Below, piece after piece: positions 24,201 to 35,468 of a stretch of DNA of 64,000 nucleotides. Position 1 is the first letter of the stretch; every line of letters begins with the position of its first letter. Origin of the DNA: Liolophura sinensis (taxonomy: Eukaryota; Mollusca; Polyplacophora; Chitonida; Chitonidae); the NCBI RefSeq assembly GCF_032854445.1, contig NC_088301.1:19461808-19525807 (forward strand), read 5' to 3'. The position numbers were made by a program, and so were the translations under genes. The notes under the pieces are model-generated. The model was not told the DNA's origin, made no database searches, and saw only the letters and a list, made by a program, of their open reading frames with translations.

Positions 24201-24745
24201 TTCCAAGATTCTTCCTTCAGGAAGCACTGAGGTATATGTGACTGAAGGGTTGCTGCGTATATGTATTCCAAGATTCTTCCTTCAGGAAGCACTGAAGTAT
24301 ATGTGATTGAAGGGTTGCTACGTATATGTATTCCAAGATTCTACCTTTAGGCAACACTGAAGTATATGTGATTGAAGGGTTGCTGCGTATATGTATTCCA
24401 AGATTCTTCCTTCAGGAAGCACTGAGGTATATGTGACTGAAGGGTTGCTACGTATATGTATTCCAAGATTTACCTTTAGGCAACACGGAAGTATACGTGA
24501 CTGAAGGGTTGCTGGGTTTATGTATTCCAAGATTCTACCTTTAGGCAACACTGAAGTATATGTGACTAAAGGGTTGCTGCGTATATGTATTCCAAGATTT
24601 ACCTTTAGGCAACACGGAAATATATGCGACTGAAGGGTTGCTGGGTTTATGTATTCCAAGATTCTACCTTTAGGCAACACTGAAGTATATGTGACTGAAG
24701 GGTTGCTACGTATATGTATTCCAAAATTCTACCTTTGGTCAACAA
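21221..24745. repeat. 65-bp satellite array, about 54 units
   Basis: The unit runs GAAGTATATGTGACTGAAGG, GTTGCTGCGTATATGTATTC, CAAGATTCTACCTTTAGGCA, ACACT. Successive copies start 65 bp apart (for example 21239 and 21304); units with GAAGGTTGTTGCG are 64 bp. Three subtypes differ at the end: CTTTAGGCAACACT, CTTCAGGAAGCACT and CATTAGGCATTACT. Long minus-strand ORFs here are translations of the repeat in rotating frames, not genes. Confidence 0.97.
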
Positions 24746-25689
24746 TAAAATACGGCGAAAGACTAAGTGTTTATCATGCTCGCTATCCCAGTAGGTGCAT
24801 ATCGGTGCTTAGGAGGGAGACAAGATGATTCTGTAGACTAGCCATGCTTTCGGGCCCTGACCCCCGGGATCGCGAAGCTCTCAAGTCAGAAATCTTCAAT
24901 TTTGCCAATACATTTGAATCACAAATTTACTGCATTAAACCGTTTTGATTTTAGGACTACATCTAAGTTAAATCTAATACTGCTTTGTGATCCTGAGGCT
25001 TTTTTTTAGTATGAGATATTGTTCAAGGTTAGAGACTGTTGCAGACAGTCCAGTTTTTCTTGTATCACAACTGACCACTTATCTGACAATGTCTGGGCTA
25101 CATGTTTACTGCGTATCATTTGCTTGGACATCAACAAACTATGGCCAGTGGTCACCACGTCCATACCTTGAACCAGGAAGTCCTGATCCTCAACTCCCAT
25201 GCGCAAAGAATCCACATAATTGCCTATCCTGAACAACACGTTCAGATACGTCCCGCACCAGAAACCCAGTGAGGGTTAACCCCAATCCGCCTATCATGTT
25301 GGGCAGCGGTAATATATTTCTACACCAGAACTGTGACATCATATCACTTCCACCCATGACCTTTACCCCATGCAGAACCTTCGATCTGCATCCCGCATGT
25401 ATTTCATGTATAAAACTTGGCCTATGTACAATAAATTCTCCAATCCTAGTCGAAGATTATTTTAAATCATATATTCCTCTAAGAAACAACAACAATAACT
25501 CCCTAATAGGTCCAGCAATAGAACAGATTTTATTAAATTTAAAGATATAAACATGTAAAGTGGTTTACTTTCAGACAACTTATCAACAAACATGGCATAA
25601 ATACACCATTATAGCATGACAGAACATATCAATGGAGACCAAGAACTAAATCTTCAACAATAAAACAAATATACAGACATATTGTAAAA
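24746..25689. other. Spacer between satellite families with one protein-like ORF
   Basis: On the minus strand about 25280-25010 is open for roughly 88 codons (GFWCGTYLNVLFRIGNYVDS, then GMDVVTTGHSLLMSKQMI, then LSDKWSVVIQEKLDCLQQSL). The composition looks protein-like but I recognise no family and see no clear splice sites. Confidence 0.3.
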
Positions 25690-26965
25690 TACATATCACT
25701 GACCTTAAGGCAACATTATATGTTACCCAACAGTTGCAAAAGTATATGTAAATGTTACCCAACAGTTGTTGCCTTATTTCACGAGTAAGGAATCAATCAT
25801 ATGGCTAAGTATAGATACACTAACATTAGGGCAACAGAATATGTAAATGTTACCCAACAGTTGTTGCCTTATTTCACGAGTAAGGAATCAATCATACGGC
25901 TAAGTATAGGTACACTGACATTAGACCAACAGTATATGTAAATGTTAACCAACAGTTATTGCTTTATTTCACGAGCAAGGAATCAATCATATAGCTAACT
26001 ACATATACATTGACACTAGGGCAACAGTAATGTAAATCTTAACCAACAGTTAATCAATTATGTAGCTAAATACCTATACACAGGCCTATACGGCAACAGT
26101 ATATGTTACCCAACAGTTATTTGGTGTAAAAAAATCTACCTTTCAGAAACATATATGAATATACGTTAACAACTCCCAGATTTCAACCTCGTCCATAATT
26201 TTCTCTGATAATGCATGTTACTTTGTGTACAACACAACTTTGACAAAACTTTAATCCACCTGTGCAAAAACAGAAAATACACCCTAATGGTATGGTAATG
26301 CACTTATCAAAAAGAAAGCCAAGGTCTACACATCTGAGAAGCAGTGTGACACTGCTAAGTACACTGACCTTAAGGCAACAGTATATGCATATGTTACCCT
26401 ACATTGACTAGCTGTGCTTTGTGAGAAAAAATCTACCTTTCAGAAACATGTTTTAACATACATCACGAGTGTTCAGCTGAATTCCTTGTGCAAAGGCAAA
26501 TTTACCCGTATTTGCAAACCACTACCAGAAAACCCACATGGGACGAAGGTCAGAATGACAGTGAAGAATAAAACAATTCCCCCATAATTACCCAATTTCA
26601 ACCTTTTCTCCGCAAAGGTTACTCTGTCTGCAATAAACATTGACATAATCTCATCCATGCAAAACTTAACACCAACAAACCATTATGGTATGACCATTGT
26701 GTACCTGTACAACCCTCACCAATATCTACGCCTTATTTCACGAGTAAGGAATCAATCATATAGCTAACTACACATACACTGACACTAGAGCAACAGTATA
26801 TGTAAATCTTAACCAACAGATGTTGCCTTATTTCACGAGCAAGGAATTAATCATATGGCTAAGTACACATACACTGACACTAGGGCAATAGTATATGTAA
26901 ATCTTAACCAACAGTTGTTGCCTTATTTCACGAGCAAGGAATCAATTATATAGCTAAATACTGAT
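25690..26965. repeat. 95-bp tandem and dispersed repeat
   Basis: Units of the type GCAACAGTATATGTAAATGT, ACCCAACAGTTGTTGCC, TTATTTCACGAGTAAGGAAT, CAATCATATGGCTAAGTA recur 95 bp apart at 25831 and 25926. Degenerate copies continue to about 26115, and again around 26365 and 26730-26965. The intervening DNA is unique or more diverged. Confidence 0.85.
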
Positions 26966-27729
26966 ACTTGATGCCAAATTTTCTTCACGATCATATCCTT
27001 CAACTGCATCACAATCTAAACGAAAACGCACCACACATGTGAAACTGGTCCAAAAAAGTGTTCATCACCATCATACATGTAACTTTCTATCTAACTGTCT
27101 CACTTTAATATAATTAATATGCAACCATTTATGGTAGAAGAATACAAAAAGTAAATGACTTTGCAATGTAGTTATTTCAAAAATGATCACTGAACATAAA
27201 GTTTACCATGTGGAGGTTGAAATACACACCACTGGAATGTCTGAGATTTTCACAAATTCCTGGAATGTGTAAATTTTGCATCTGTACTTTGAACATGGCC
27301 TTAATTAAGCAGAAAAAAACTGTATCCTTAAATCTCACCTGTTTCTACTTCGTGAGCTTTATACAAAATATATTTCACAGGTAGTCCTTTTCTTACTCAT
27401 AACCCTTCAAATAGCGTTTTACATATTTTTCAAAGAATGAACATTGAGATTTTCATTGAAACAATTAGTCCCTGAAAAATTTCCTAAGTAACCTTCCTAA
27501 ATGTACGAGTCAACAGAGATATGATATGCACACAGAGCCTGTACAGTTTAACCAAACAATGACAAGCCAGAGGTATCTTCCCTCCATTGATAATACCTGC
27601 AATTGTAATAATACCATCAAGCAGCTTTAACAAAAAGAAAGTTTGTGCAGCGAAAGCGCTGCAACTAGTGCAACATAATGCTGTGGACATGACACAAACA
27701 GTGGAGTTATTGGTTCTATTTACCATCAA

Positions 27730-27767
27730 GGCGTCCAAATGGGTCCTCGTCACTGAACTCTTCTGCA
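27730..27767 (-). CDS. Candidate downstream exon of the SET gene (low confidence)
   Basis: A strong acceptor (TTTATTTTCTTGCAG) is followed by a short acidic reading frame, EFSDEDPFGRLD, then a GTAAAT donor-like site or an in-frame TAG nine bases on. The acidic frame needs phase 1, whereas the last confident SET exon ends in phase 0, so an intervening exon or another acceptor is required. Read in phase 0 the same acceptor opens a different frame (KSSVTRTHLDALM) that stays open for about 90 codons. Which is right is undecided. Confidence 0.25.
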
Positions 27768-28757
27768 AGAAAATAAAATTCAAGAAATAACGACAATATT
27801 AAAGATCTTATGTTCTGGCTCGAGCATGAGATAACGATTAACTGTCCATGCTCATTACTTCATTTCGAAAGAATATTCAATTTATAACAGGCAAATTGTC
27901 TTCTTTGTAGTGTTGGGAACAAAATTTGGTCATTCTGGAGTGTTCAACATACAAATTGGCAGTATACCATAGTACCCAGTACATTTAAGATATGCAACTT
28001 TTTCTAAAATTCTAAAACTTAAAAACAATTTTATATCTTATTAGTATCCCATGTGTTATGCTAGGATGCGTATCTATGTAGAGATATTCATAAAATCATC
28101 TGGATCACGATTGGAATTGAAAAAGACGGAAACATATTACCCAACACAAGCTGATCCAGGTCAAAATTTGAAGAAAGAACTACACTATTATGTAATATTA
28201 TGCCTAATTTATTGCCTTCACCACAGTTTTGTTATACGAAAACCATCTTCAAAATTTTACCTAAAAATACATACTCAGAGTACTAAAATTTCAAGTTTTG
28301 TCAAATTAAATCATAGCCTATTACATAAGCGTCACAAAATAACCATGAACAGCCCAAAAAAAACCTAACAGAAAAAAATTAGAATTAAACACAATTCTAG
28401 TATTTTTCTCACCCAACACACACGTTCTTTGATCCTATTAATAAATCAAACATTCTTTTTCTTTTTACTATGGTTACATAGTTAAGTATGTGTATTTACA
28501 CATGTAATTCATGAATTGATTACAAAATGGTTTTATGCCAAAATGGCTCTGCTATTCCGTGACATTAAGCCATAACATAAAAACGTATATTCAATTGTTA
28601 GAGAGCGGTCTAGATGACTGCATTATTAATGTAACTTTTCAGGTAGATATTTATTATAAGATGTTATGTTTTTCGTGTCTTTTGAACTATCCTCCACAAA
28701 ACCTAAAATACAAAACCATTTCGAAACACTCAAGCCAAAGAACAGATATACATGTAC

Positions 28758-28944
28758 CTTCTTTCTCCACGGTGCATCACTATCCCCATAGTCAAACAGT
28801 ATCTGCTGCCGAGTGGCAAATAAACATAACCTGGGGTATCCTCCATACACTTTAAGCTTCATTTTAGAATTGCACAATGGATCGCTCTCCTCTGCATCAT
28901 TTACGAGATGGCACAGATGATCAAGAGTATATGTAGCGTCAATG
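28758..28944 (-). CDS. SET gene, C-terminal half of the SET domain
   Basis: 187 nt after the acceptor CATATTCATCCGCAG. It encodes IDATYTLDHLCHLVNDAEES, then NSKMKL, GYPRLCLFATR and QQILFDYGDSDAPWRKK, with donor AAGAAG|GTACAT in phase 0. The segment between FATR and ILFDYG is about six residues shorter than in typical SET domains, with no intron there. Confidence 0.82.
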
Positions 28945-31900
28945 CTGCGGATGAATATGGAAAACAGGACAAATGTACAGTAGCTGTATTTCTCTTCTAA
29001 GAGGTAACACAGTAAACAAAATGTCTTGTTCATCTCCCTGACAGTGATAAGCCTTTCATCTTTGCTTTGCATTGTTTTCAGGTTATTGTGTACACATGTT
29101 AAATGTGATGACAACACAGCATTTTAGGCAATACTAGACCAGTGACGCCTAGCATACTACATTTGACATCCCTGCAAGTTTTATTCTGACCTGATTATGC
29201 AGGTGTCATGGTGCTAGGGGACATGTAAATTCTTACTTTTAAAATACTTACATTAACAGTTAGAATATAACCCAGAGGTAAACTGACCAGATTTCACCGG
29301 TAACATGTGTCCATTTGTCAACTATCACACTATCGTCAATGTTCTGGTTTTACTCTCCATGCGGTAGTCTTTTATATTACTCAAGATATAACAAAAACAT
29401 GAAGACAAAGCAACAAAATTAACATTGAAGTTTTGCAACTTTAGTAACATGTTTCTTGTATCATAATTCATAAATCATTAGTATCGCCAAAAGTTTACTA
29501 GGATCAGTTAAAGTGGAATCTTTCATTTGTATAGTGCTGTTTTGTGTTCTCTTTGAATTAAAGAACACATGTGCCTCTTTACAATTTCTATGTTGTCTGA
29601 AAACATAACCTGCTGAAATCATACTGCTCTCCGTAATGGTATCCATACACATGACGTATTTAACAAATATTCAATATATTATTATGTTGAGATTCACGTT
29701 ATAGTCTAAGCCATGTGCAACTTTGAGAAAAGTTAGGCAACATAATACTTTGCAGTACTTACCAATGTTCCTTATCCATGTACCTGTAGTGATACAAGTA
29801 ATTGTGTTTGTGTCCTCGGGATTTGTACCGTTTATACCTCTCTGCTATTTCACTGTGAAAAAGCCTCTCCCCAACATACTCCATTAGGAAGTCACCTTTG
29901 TCGAATTCCTTTTCGGCAAAGACACCATCACCTTAAATGTTTAAAAATTAATTTTTATACATGTATATTTTGTCATTTCAATCTTTATTTAGGTTCTTAA
30001 TGTATTAATTGAGATAAAGCTTAGCTACAACAAATACTTAACACACAGCAATGTTAATAAGAAGGATAATGCATATACACATAAACCTGCTGCCAGCTTT
30101 TTTTTATGAAGGCTAATACAAGTCAAGAGCATAGAAAAGACAAAAGTAAATAAATGTTACACATCAGAATTTTGTGATGTATCCGAAAGAATAAAATAAG
30201 CCAGATTTTTTTAGGCTAATTTCATTGCACAAATAGTTACAGAATCCAGTAGTTCCACTTAATGTTAGGTCATTTCTATAATTTTACTTTCATTTTGTGT
30301 GTACAAACCTACGATTTTCGACACAAACTTCCTCACAAAACCTTCTTTGTCAAGTCCACAGTTACACCAATACTGGGCATCGGCATCAGGTGACCATCTT
30401 TTGCACTAAAAATAACATTCATTACTGTATAGCCATTCAGCATTAGTCATATGGTGTAATCAAAGACAGTGCCACTAAAGTTTAATAAGCCTAATCAGCA
30501 TGTTAAAAATCTCTTGAGATCATGACTATAAAGTTAAAACCTAGGGGTGCTAGCCCAACAAAACATATGATTTTACAATTCTCTCTCAAAGATGTATAAT
30601 CCAAAGATCTAGCAAATGTGGTAAACTCATATTGTTTAGACACACACTCCCATACCTCACCCAAGTCTGTGTGAACTCTTGATATACCCACTTGGCTTCT
30701 TATTAATTTGTACAGCTAATTACTAACAACATATAGTATTTGTTTCACTTAAATCCATAGGAACAAAGGTTTTATTTGCAACAACCTATATATACTCAAT
30801 ATATTTTATTGCAAATTCCCAATATTGTTGACATCCCTATGATTCAAACACTCTCCTACATAGACTATACCTATAAATTGTAAGCTGCAAGTGTGTATTT
30901 TTATAAAAACACTTTAGAGACATTGTGAAAAGAAAAAAAAAGTTTTTTTTTTTCATCTGCATCATTTACTTTTACTCAAGACTCATTTTCGGGCCTCCGT
31001 GGCTCAGTTGGTTAGCGTGCTAGCGCAGCGTAACGACCCAGGAGTCTCTCACCAATGCGGTCGCTGTGAGTTCAAGTCCAGCTCATGCTGGCTTCCTCTC
31101 CGTCCGTACGTGGGAAGGTCTGCCAGTGACCTGCAGATGGTCGTTGGTTTCCCCCGGGCTATGCCCGGTTTCCACCCACCATAACGCTGGCCGCCGTCGT
31201 ATAACGGAAATATTCTTGAGTACAGCGTAAATACACCAATCAAATAAATAAATCAATGAAGACTCATTTTCAGGTAACACATCAGACAGATTATATCTGA
31301 GCAGAGATGTGCCAAAAAAACAGCCTGCAGAAAAAGAAATTGTTGCGCTTAATTTTATGTTCATGGATGTACTTCCCAGTTTTTTAAGCATATGTATGAC
31401 TGTAGTCATTATCTGTATCATTGCAAATATATTTTGCCCATTCTCAACAGAGATATTGCTCCTAAGCCAGATAGCGGCTTTCATGTAAGTATAACCATCA
31501 TTAAAAATTTTGGAACAAGGCAAGCGATTCTCTCAGATTAATTTACACCAATGACGCATCAAGTCGACAATTCAACCTATAACACCATGCAAGAACGTAA
31601 TATGCACAATCACTAAAATATACCTCGCTTCTGACATCACTGCACAATGGTGTCTGCATCTTGTTCAGTTAGAAACCTATTTATGCCACATTTACCTGAA
31701 AAAACTGGAGTGTATCACCAGAGAAACCCTGCAACACTGATACCTGAACATCCCCAACCCACACTCACCCCCGAGAATCAGGGGCATGGCCAGTGCTTAC
31801 ACCAGAGTTTGATCTCAAGATCTCCAAGTAGATAAGTCTCATGGTATCCAGAATGATATTTTGTAAAGTCTTTAACAAATTGAGTAATCTAGGAAAATAA

Positions 31901-32301
31901 ACTATATTGTGAAACTATAAAGATATATACATACCTTAGGAATATTTGTCTATTGCAACAGGAGTTGGTCTATCATATAATGTTGTTCATTAATAGACGA
32001 GTTCAGATCAAGGACTGATTGATTCTTACTTGCAGACATAGGGTGAAGCTTTGTATTTAAAATACTAATCTACATGTATTGTTGCTCGAGTTCAAAGAGG
32101 AATCTGCAATTCATGTGTCAACAGACCAATGAAAAAGATGTTAAATGAACATGAAAAGTGTAATCCACAGGAAACAAAATCTCTTTCCTGATGTCACACA
32201 CAGAGACAAAAAAAGCATTCGTTCTTCTAAAAAGAAATGTGTGACATGTAAATATGGCTTACCTTTGGTCGACAGACTTGTTTAAGGATACTAGATTTAA
32301 G
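28758..32301 (-). CDS. SET-domain protein lysine methyltransferase, KMT5A-like (partial gene model)
   Basis: Seen: four exons join in phase: 32301-32263, 30405-30309, 29931-29763 and 28944-28758. In order they encode LKSSILKQVCRPK; a Cys-containing pre-SET stretch (CKRWSPD, YWCNCGLDKEGFVRKF); the SET start GDGVFAEKEFDKGDFLMEYVG; YLYHYRYMDKEHW joined to CIDAT; and LVNDAEESDPLCNSKMKL, GYPRLCLFATR and ILFDYGDSDAPWRKK. Known: GxGVFA, KGDFLxEYxG, CIDAT and YDYG are SET landmarks for binding S-adenosylmethionine and lysine. The ND in place of the usual NHS and the PWR after DYG resemble KMT5A-like proteins of fish and invertebrates. Odd: FATR runs straight into QQILFDYG, so the DIxxGE turn of most SET domains is absent. 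Inferred: a nuclear lysine methyltransferase or a catalytically weakened paralogue. The start codon and last exon are not found. Confidence 0.8.
29763..29931 (-). CDS. SET gene, N-terminal half of the SET domain
   Basis: 169 nt, phase 1 in and phase 2 out. It encodes GDGVFAEKEFDKGDFLMEYV and continues to MDKEHW. The donor is CATTG|GTAAGT. The split codon TG|C makes the Cys of CIDAT with the next exon. Confidence 0.85.
30309..30405 (-). CDS. SET gene, pre-SET exon
   Basis: 97 nt, phase 0 in and phase 1 out, encoding CKRWSPDADAQYWCNCGL and onward to FVRKFVSKIV. The acceptor is TGTTATTTTTAG and the donor GTA G|GTTTGT. Three cysteines precede the SET core. Confidence 0.75.
30991..31258 (+). mobile_element. 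tRNA-headed SINE, full length with target-site duplication
   Basis: A well-preserved copy: head GGCCTCCGTGGCTCAGTTGG, box-B-like GTGAGTTCAAGTCCAGC, tail CAAATAAATAAATCAATG. It is flanked by the 13-bp direct repeat AAGACTCATTTTC (30978-30990 and 31259-31271), showing recent retroposition between SET-gene exons. Confidence 0.95.
32263..32301 (-). CDS. SET gene, short upstream exon
   Basis: 39 nt in phase 0/0 encoding LKSSILKQVCRPK, between a TTTTTTTTGCAG acceptor and an AAG|GTAAGC donor. Both splice sites are strong, and the phase matches the next supported exon (CKRW...). Confidence 0.6.
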
Positions 32302-35118
32302 CTGCAAAAAAAACAAAAAAAAGTTGAAGTCTACAGTAATTCACTTATTTACTCTGACCGTGTTTATTAAATATCAAAATTAAGCTACATAACATGTAAC
32401 ATCAACATGAAGTTTTAACACATATTTTGCTAACAAAAACATACAACTTCACATCTGACCATACCATTCCATCACCATCACCATTCCATTTTAAAGAGCA
32501 ATTTAGATCCTGACAAGGTAGTCTTTGCACCTATGTGCACATTCAATTGTAAACATAATTCAGGGTTCAGAATAATCTGAACTACTGTACTGTACAAGGG
32601 TACAGGCTGTATTCAAGACCTCTGTGCACACTGTACATCATATCCTTGACTAGAACGTACACAATGGGCCTAATGTGTATGTTCTCCATTGGTTTACACA
32701 AATCTTTGACCCATATGAAAGGAAAATGTCATCAGTGCTGAAACGCTGGTATCTTTTCATACAAGTTGTCATATGTGTGTTTAGGCTCATGGTTTGTACA
32801 GATACTAGTAATAAATTTAAAAAATTGTAACACAAACATTCACCTGTAGTTATAATTAAATATGTAAGTCTACATCAAAAACATTAAGAATTCACCCTAA
32901 GTGGTGCATAGCAATTCAAGTAAGAAGTTGCATTGTAGAAATATCACCCATGGCCCACTTAGGACTGAATTGCACAGTTGCAATCTGGGTTTGTGAGATG
33001 GTAGATAAATGGCTCGGAGGTCAGCAGCTCCCACGGCTGCTTTCAACAACAAGTCAGTTTAAACTCTGTTCTGCTGGAAATACAACCATTAGTCACATAG
33101 CGGGTGTTCAGTTGGTTAGCTCAGACAGCAGCTCATTAAAAATACAGGTAAACTTACCTTTTGTAGCATAATTAACAACCCTGAATAGATCTAACAACAG
33201 CAAAACTGACTGTTGTATAGCATTTATGTCTTGCAAAGTACCACAAATACAACCGGTTACCCAAATACTAGATGGATGACCGGATAGCATTTGTATATCA
33301 TTTCGACAGTTCAAATGATTAATCGATAAGTTAAATTTACTAACCGTTTTAGCGCTACACATGTATATAATTGATGCTAAACTCATGTAATTCCTTCATA
33401 CAGGTGGCAGTCAATTCCAGATACCAGTCTTGAGTTTTTAAGGCATCATATCAACATATGTAATCTGATGGTCACTGGAGGAAACATATAGGCAACATCT
33501 CAAGGCTTTTATTCAGTCAAGGCTACTTACTCAATAAATATAACTAAACCAGCCAGTGGGTTTATGTTTACCACACTGTTACAAGTGCTGCCCCTTAACA
33601 AGTAGTCGATTACTGTACGACAGCGTATTAGAGGTATCACCCATTAAACCATGTACATGAAGCACGGCTATACGAGTGAGTTTAATATAAACACGATTGA
33701 TAATGAAACAATCATCATCATTTTCAAGAGCTTAATTTGATAATAATACACCTACCATCTTTCCCCCTACTCAACATCCTCACATATGTCCATGGGAGTG
33801 GTCAGCAATAAATTTCTGAAACAAAATAACCTTATTAACATACAGTACTGGAGTGGAGAATACAATATCACATTCAGCTTAGGTTGCTAGGACTCAAGAA
33901 AGCACATATATAAATATACGTCATTTCATCATTTATTTGATTAAAACCATTTCAATTAATGTTTGAATTATTGGCATTTTAAACTTGTTATTATGAAAAT
34001 TAGTAGAACAGGTGTGATACCAATGGGATCAAAAGAAGGGAGTAGTTAAAATGGCTATTTTGATGATTAAAAATACTGATATACCAGGTAAGTATATATG
34101 TAATTCTCACCAGATATTGTCAATGGGGTCTTTGACTCTTGTTATAAGCGACGACAAAACTTTTCTAGCCCTCTAAAGTTTGTTAGTTGGCTAATTCCTT
34201 AATGGTCATTTACCCGATAACCATAAGCAGGGTATGAAAAAAACTGAATAGGCCATTTCACACAAGTAAAACTGCTTAACCTAGTTCGATTAAATTAAAT
34301 GCTGAAGTTTATTTTCAACACTTTCTGATATTTACCTTTCTCAACGTTTAATCATCGAGCACTTAGTGGAGTCCATTTCAGACTCATTATAAGCAGAAAA
34401 TACAAACGAATGCTGACTTGTATCTTTACAAAATCACTGCGTGCTGTCAGCGTGTGTCGGCTGTATTCAAATTCCGGATTCTATCTGAAGCCACAACCGA
34501 AAATTTTTTTTTTACTAAACACGTTTCTTTGTTTCAATGTGTATTTACTGAGCATAAAGCTCTAACAAACTCATTTCCTGTGACAAACTGTTATCAGATT
34601 AAAACTTTACTTCACAGGGTGTTCAAAAAGGGCAAGTAGCACGCTGCAGACAGCGGTCTACTGCCGTTCCCATAGTCGCCTACTTTGAAACCTACTATTT
34701 AAACCAATAGCAATTGTTGCATAATTACTTTCAATTCACTCTGACCTCCTCCTCTAATTCTAAACGAAAACCTTGAAAAAGTTATGTTTGATGAGTGTGT
34801 TCATGAATCAGAATCACAGTAGATTCCACTACATGAAAAAACACTCTAAAGGTTTCAGTCAAGGCTGGCCGCTATCATCTACACAGCTGTCTCTGTAGTC
34901 CGTTATCCACACTTTTCGGTTGTGACTCCATGTACAATCCGGAATTTGTATACACCCGACGCATCATGACAGCAAACTGCGATTTCGAAAAGAAACAAGT
35001 CAACATTACGTGATTTTATTGCTTATAATTTATACATATCTGAATAGTGGATATCCCCCCCTTATCAAGCGGTAATAAAAAATAATATGCAAATTTTTTT
35101 TTCTCTTTACATGCCATA

Positions 35119-35468
35119 TCAACATTTTTTCTTTTCCGCATGTAGGCGCTCTTCGCTGGCATCGATAACGTACTGGTTGTCTTTCTTTTTAATTCGACGT
35201 AACCCCCACATTCCATCCTTTCCAGAAATGGACATTCTGACGACTGGCCAACTGTTGCTTTCAACACCAAATGGTAACATTTAGGGCACGCGGATCGTTC
35301 TGCGCGATGTCCTTTCTGGACTTCTGGCGTACATGCCACATCCTTCAGCAAAAAACTATCCAGGCCTTAGCGCACCGTAATGCCTGTGGTACCCAATTTT
35401 GAATGGAACCCCTCCGTTCTCACTGTGAATTTAATCTGACAGTTTGCACAAACTATGGGGTCCGTCAT
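35119..35468 (-). pseudogene. Broken CxxC-containing reading frame
   Basis: Seen: from ATG at 35468 the frame reads MTDPIVCANCQIKFTVRTEG, meets TAA at 35369-35367, and continues in the same frame as GLDSFLLKDVACTPEVQKGH and SACPKCYHLV. Just after the CPKCYHLV coding the protein-like frame moves to another register, FGVESNSWPVVRMSISGKDG, then RRIKKKDNQYVIDASEERL, ending at TGA 35121-35119. The two CxxC pairs suggest a zinc-ribbon-like fold. Inferred: one nonsense change and one single-base frameshift have broken a formerly coding exon, or the sequence has errors here. It lies about 3 kb upstream of the SET exons on the same strand and could be the ancient first exon of that gene. The family is not recognised. 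Confidence 0.4.

Noticed and set aside
21487..24680. Many minus-strand ORFs encoding GRILEYIYAATLQSHILQ-type repeats
   Set aside because: They are the 65-bp satellite read in rotating frames (65 is not a multiple of 3). There is no start context and no family.
30503..30720. Extra SET-gene exon near 30650-30700 (minus) ending at a GTATGG donor
   Set aside because: The open frames there enter or leave in phases that do not fit the phase 0 junction between the flanking confident exons, and the acceptor is weak.
31640..31835. 62-codon plus-strand ORF with Pro/His-rich sequence
   Set aside because: No splice context or family; probably an old repeat within the SET-gene intron.
33787..33819. Short minus-strand exon after TTTTGTTTCAG
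   Set aside because: The acceptor is good, but phase 0 reads into a mismatched phase 2 exit, phase 1 hits a stop, and no partner exon fits.
34113..34177. Minus-strand exon reading KVLSSLITRVKDPIDNIW before GTGAGA
   Set aside because: It needs phase 2 on both sides; joining it to the next candidate makes a stop and no other partner was found.
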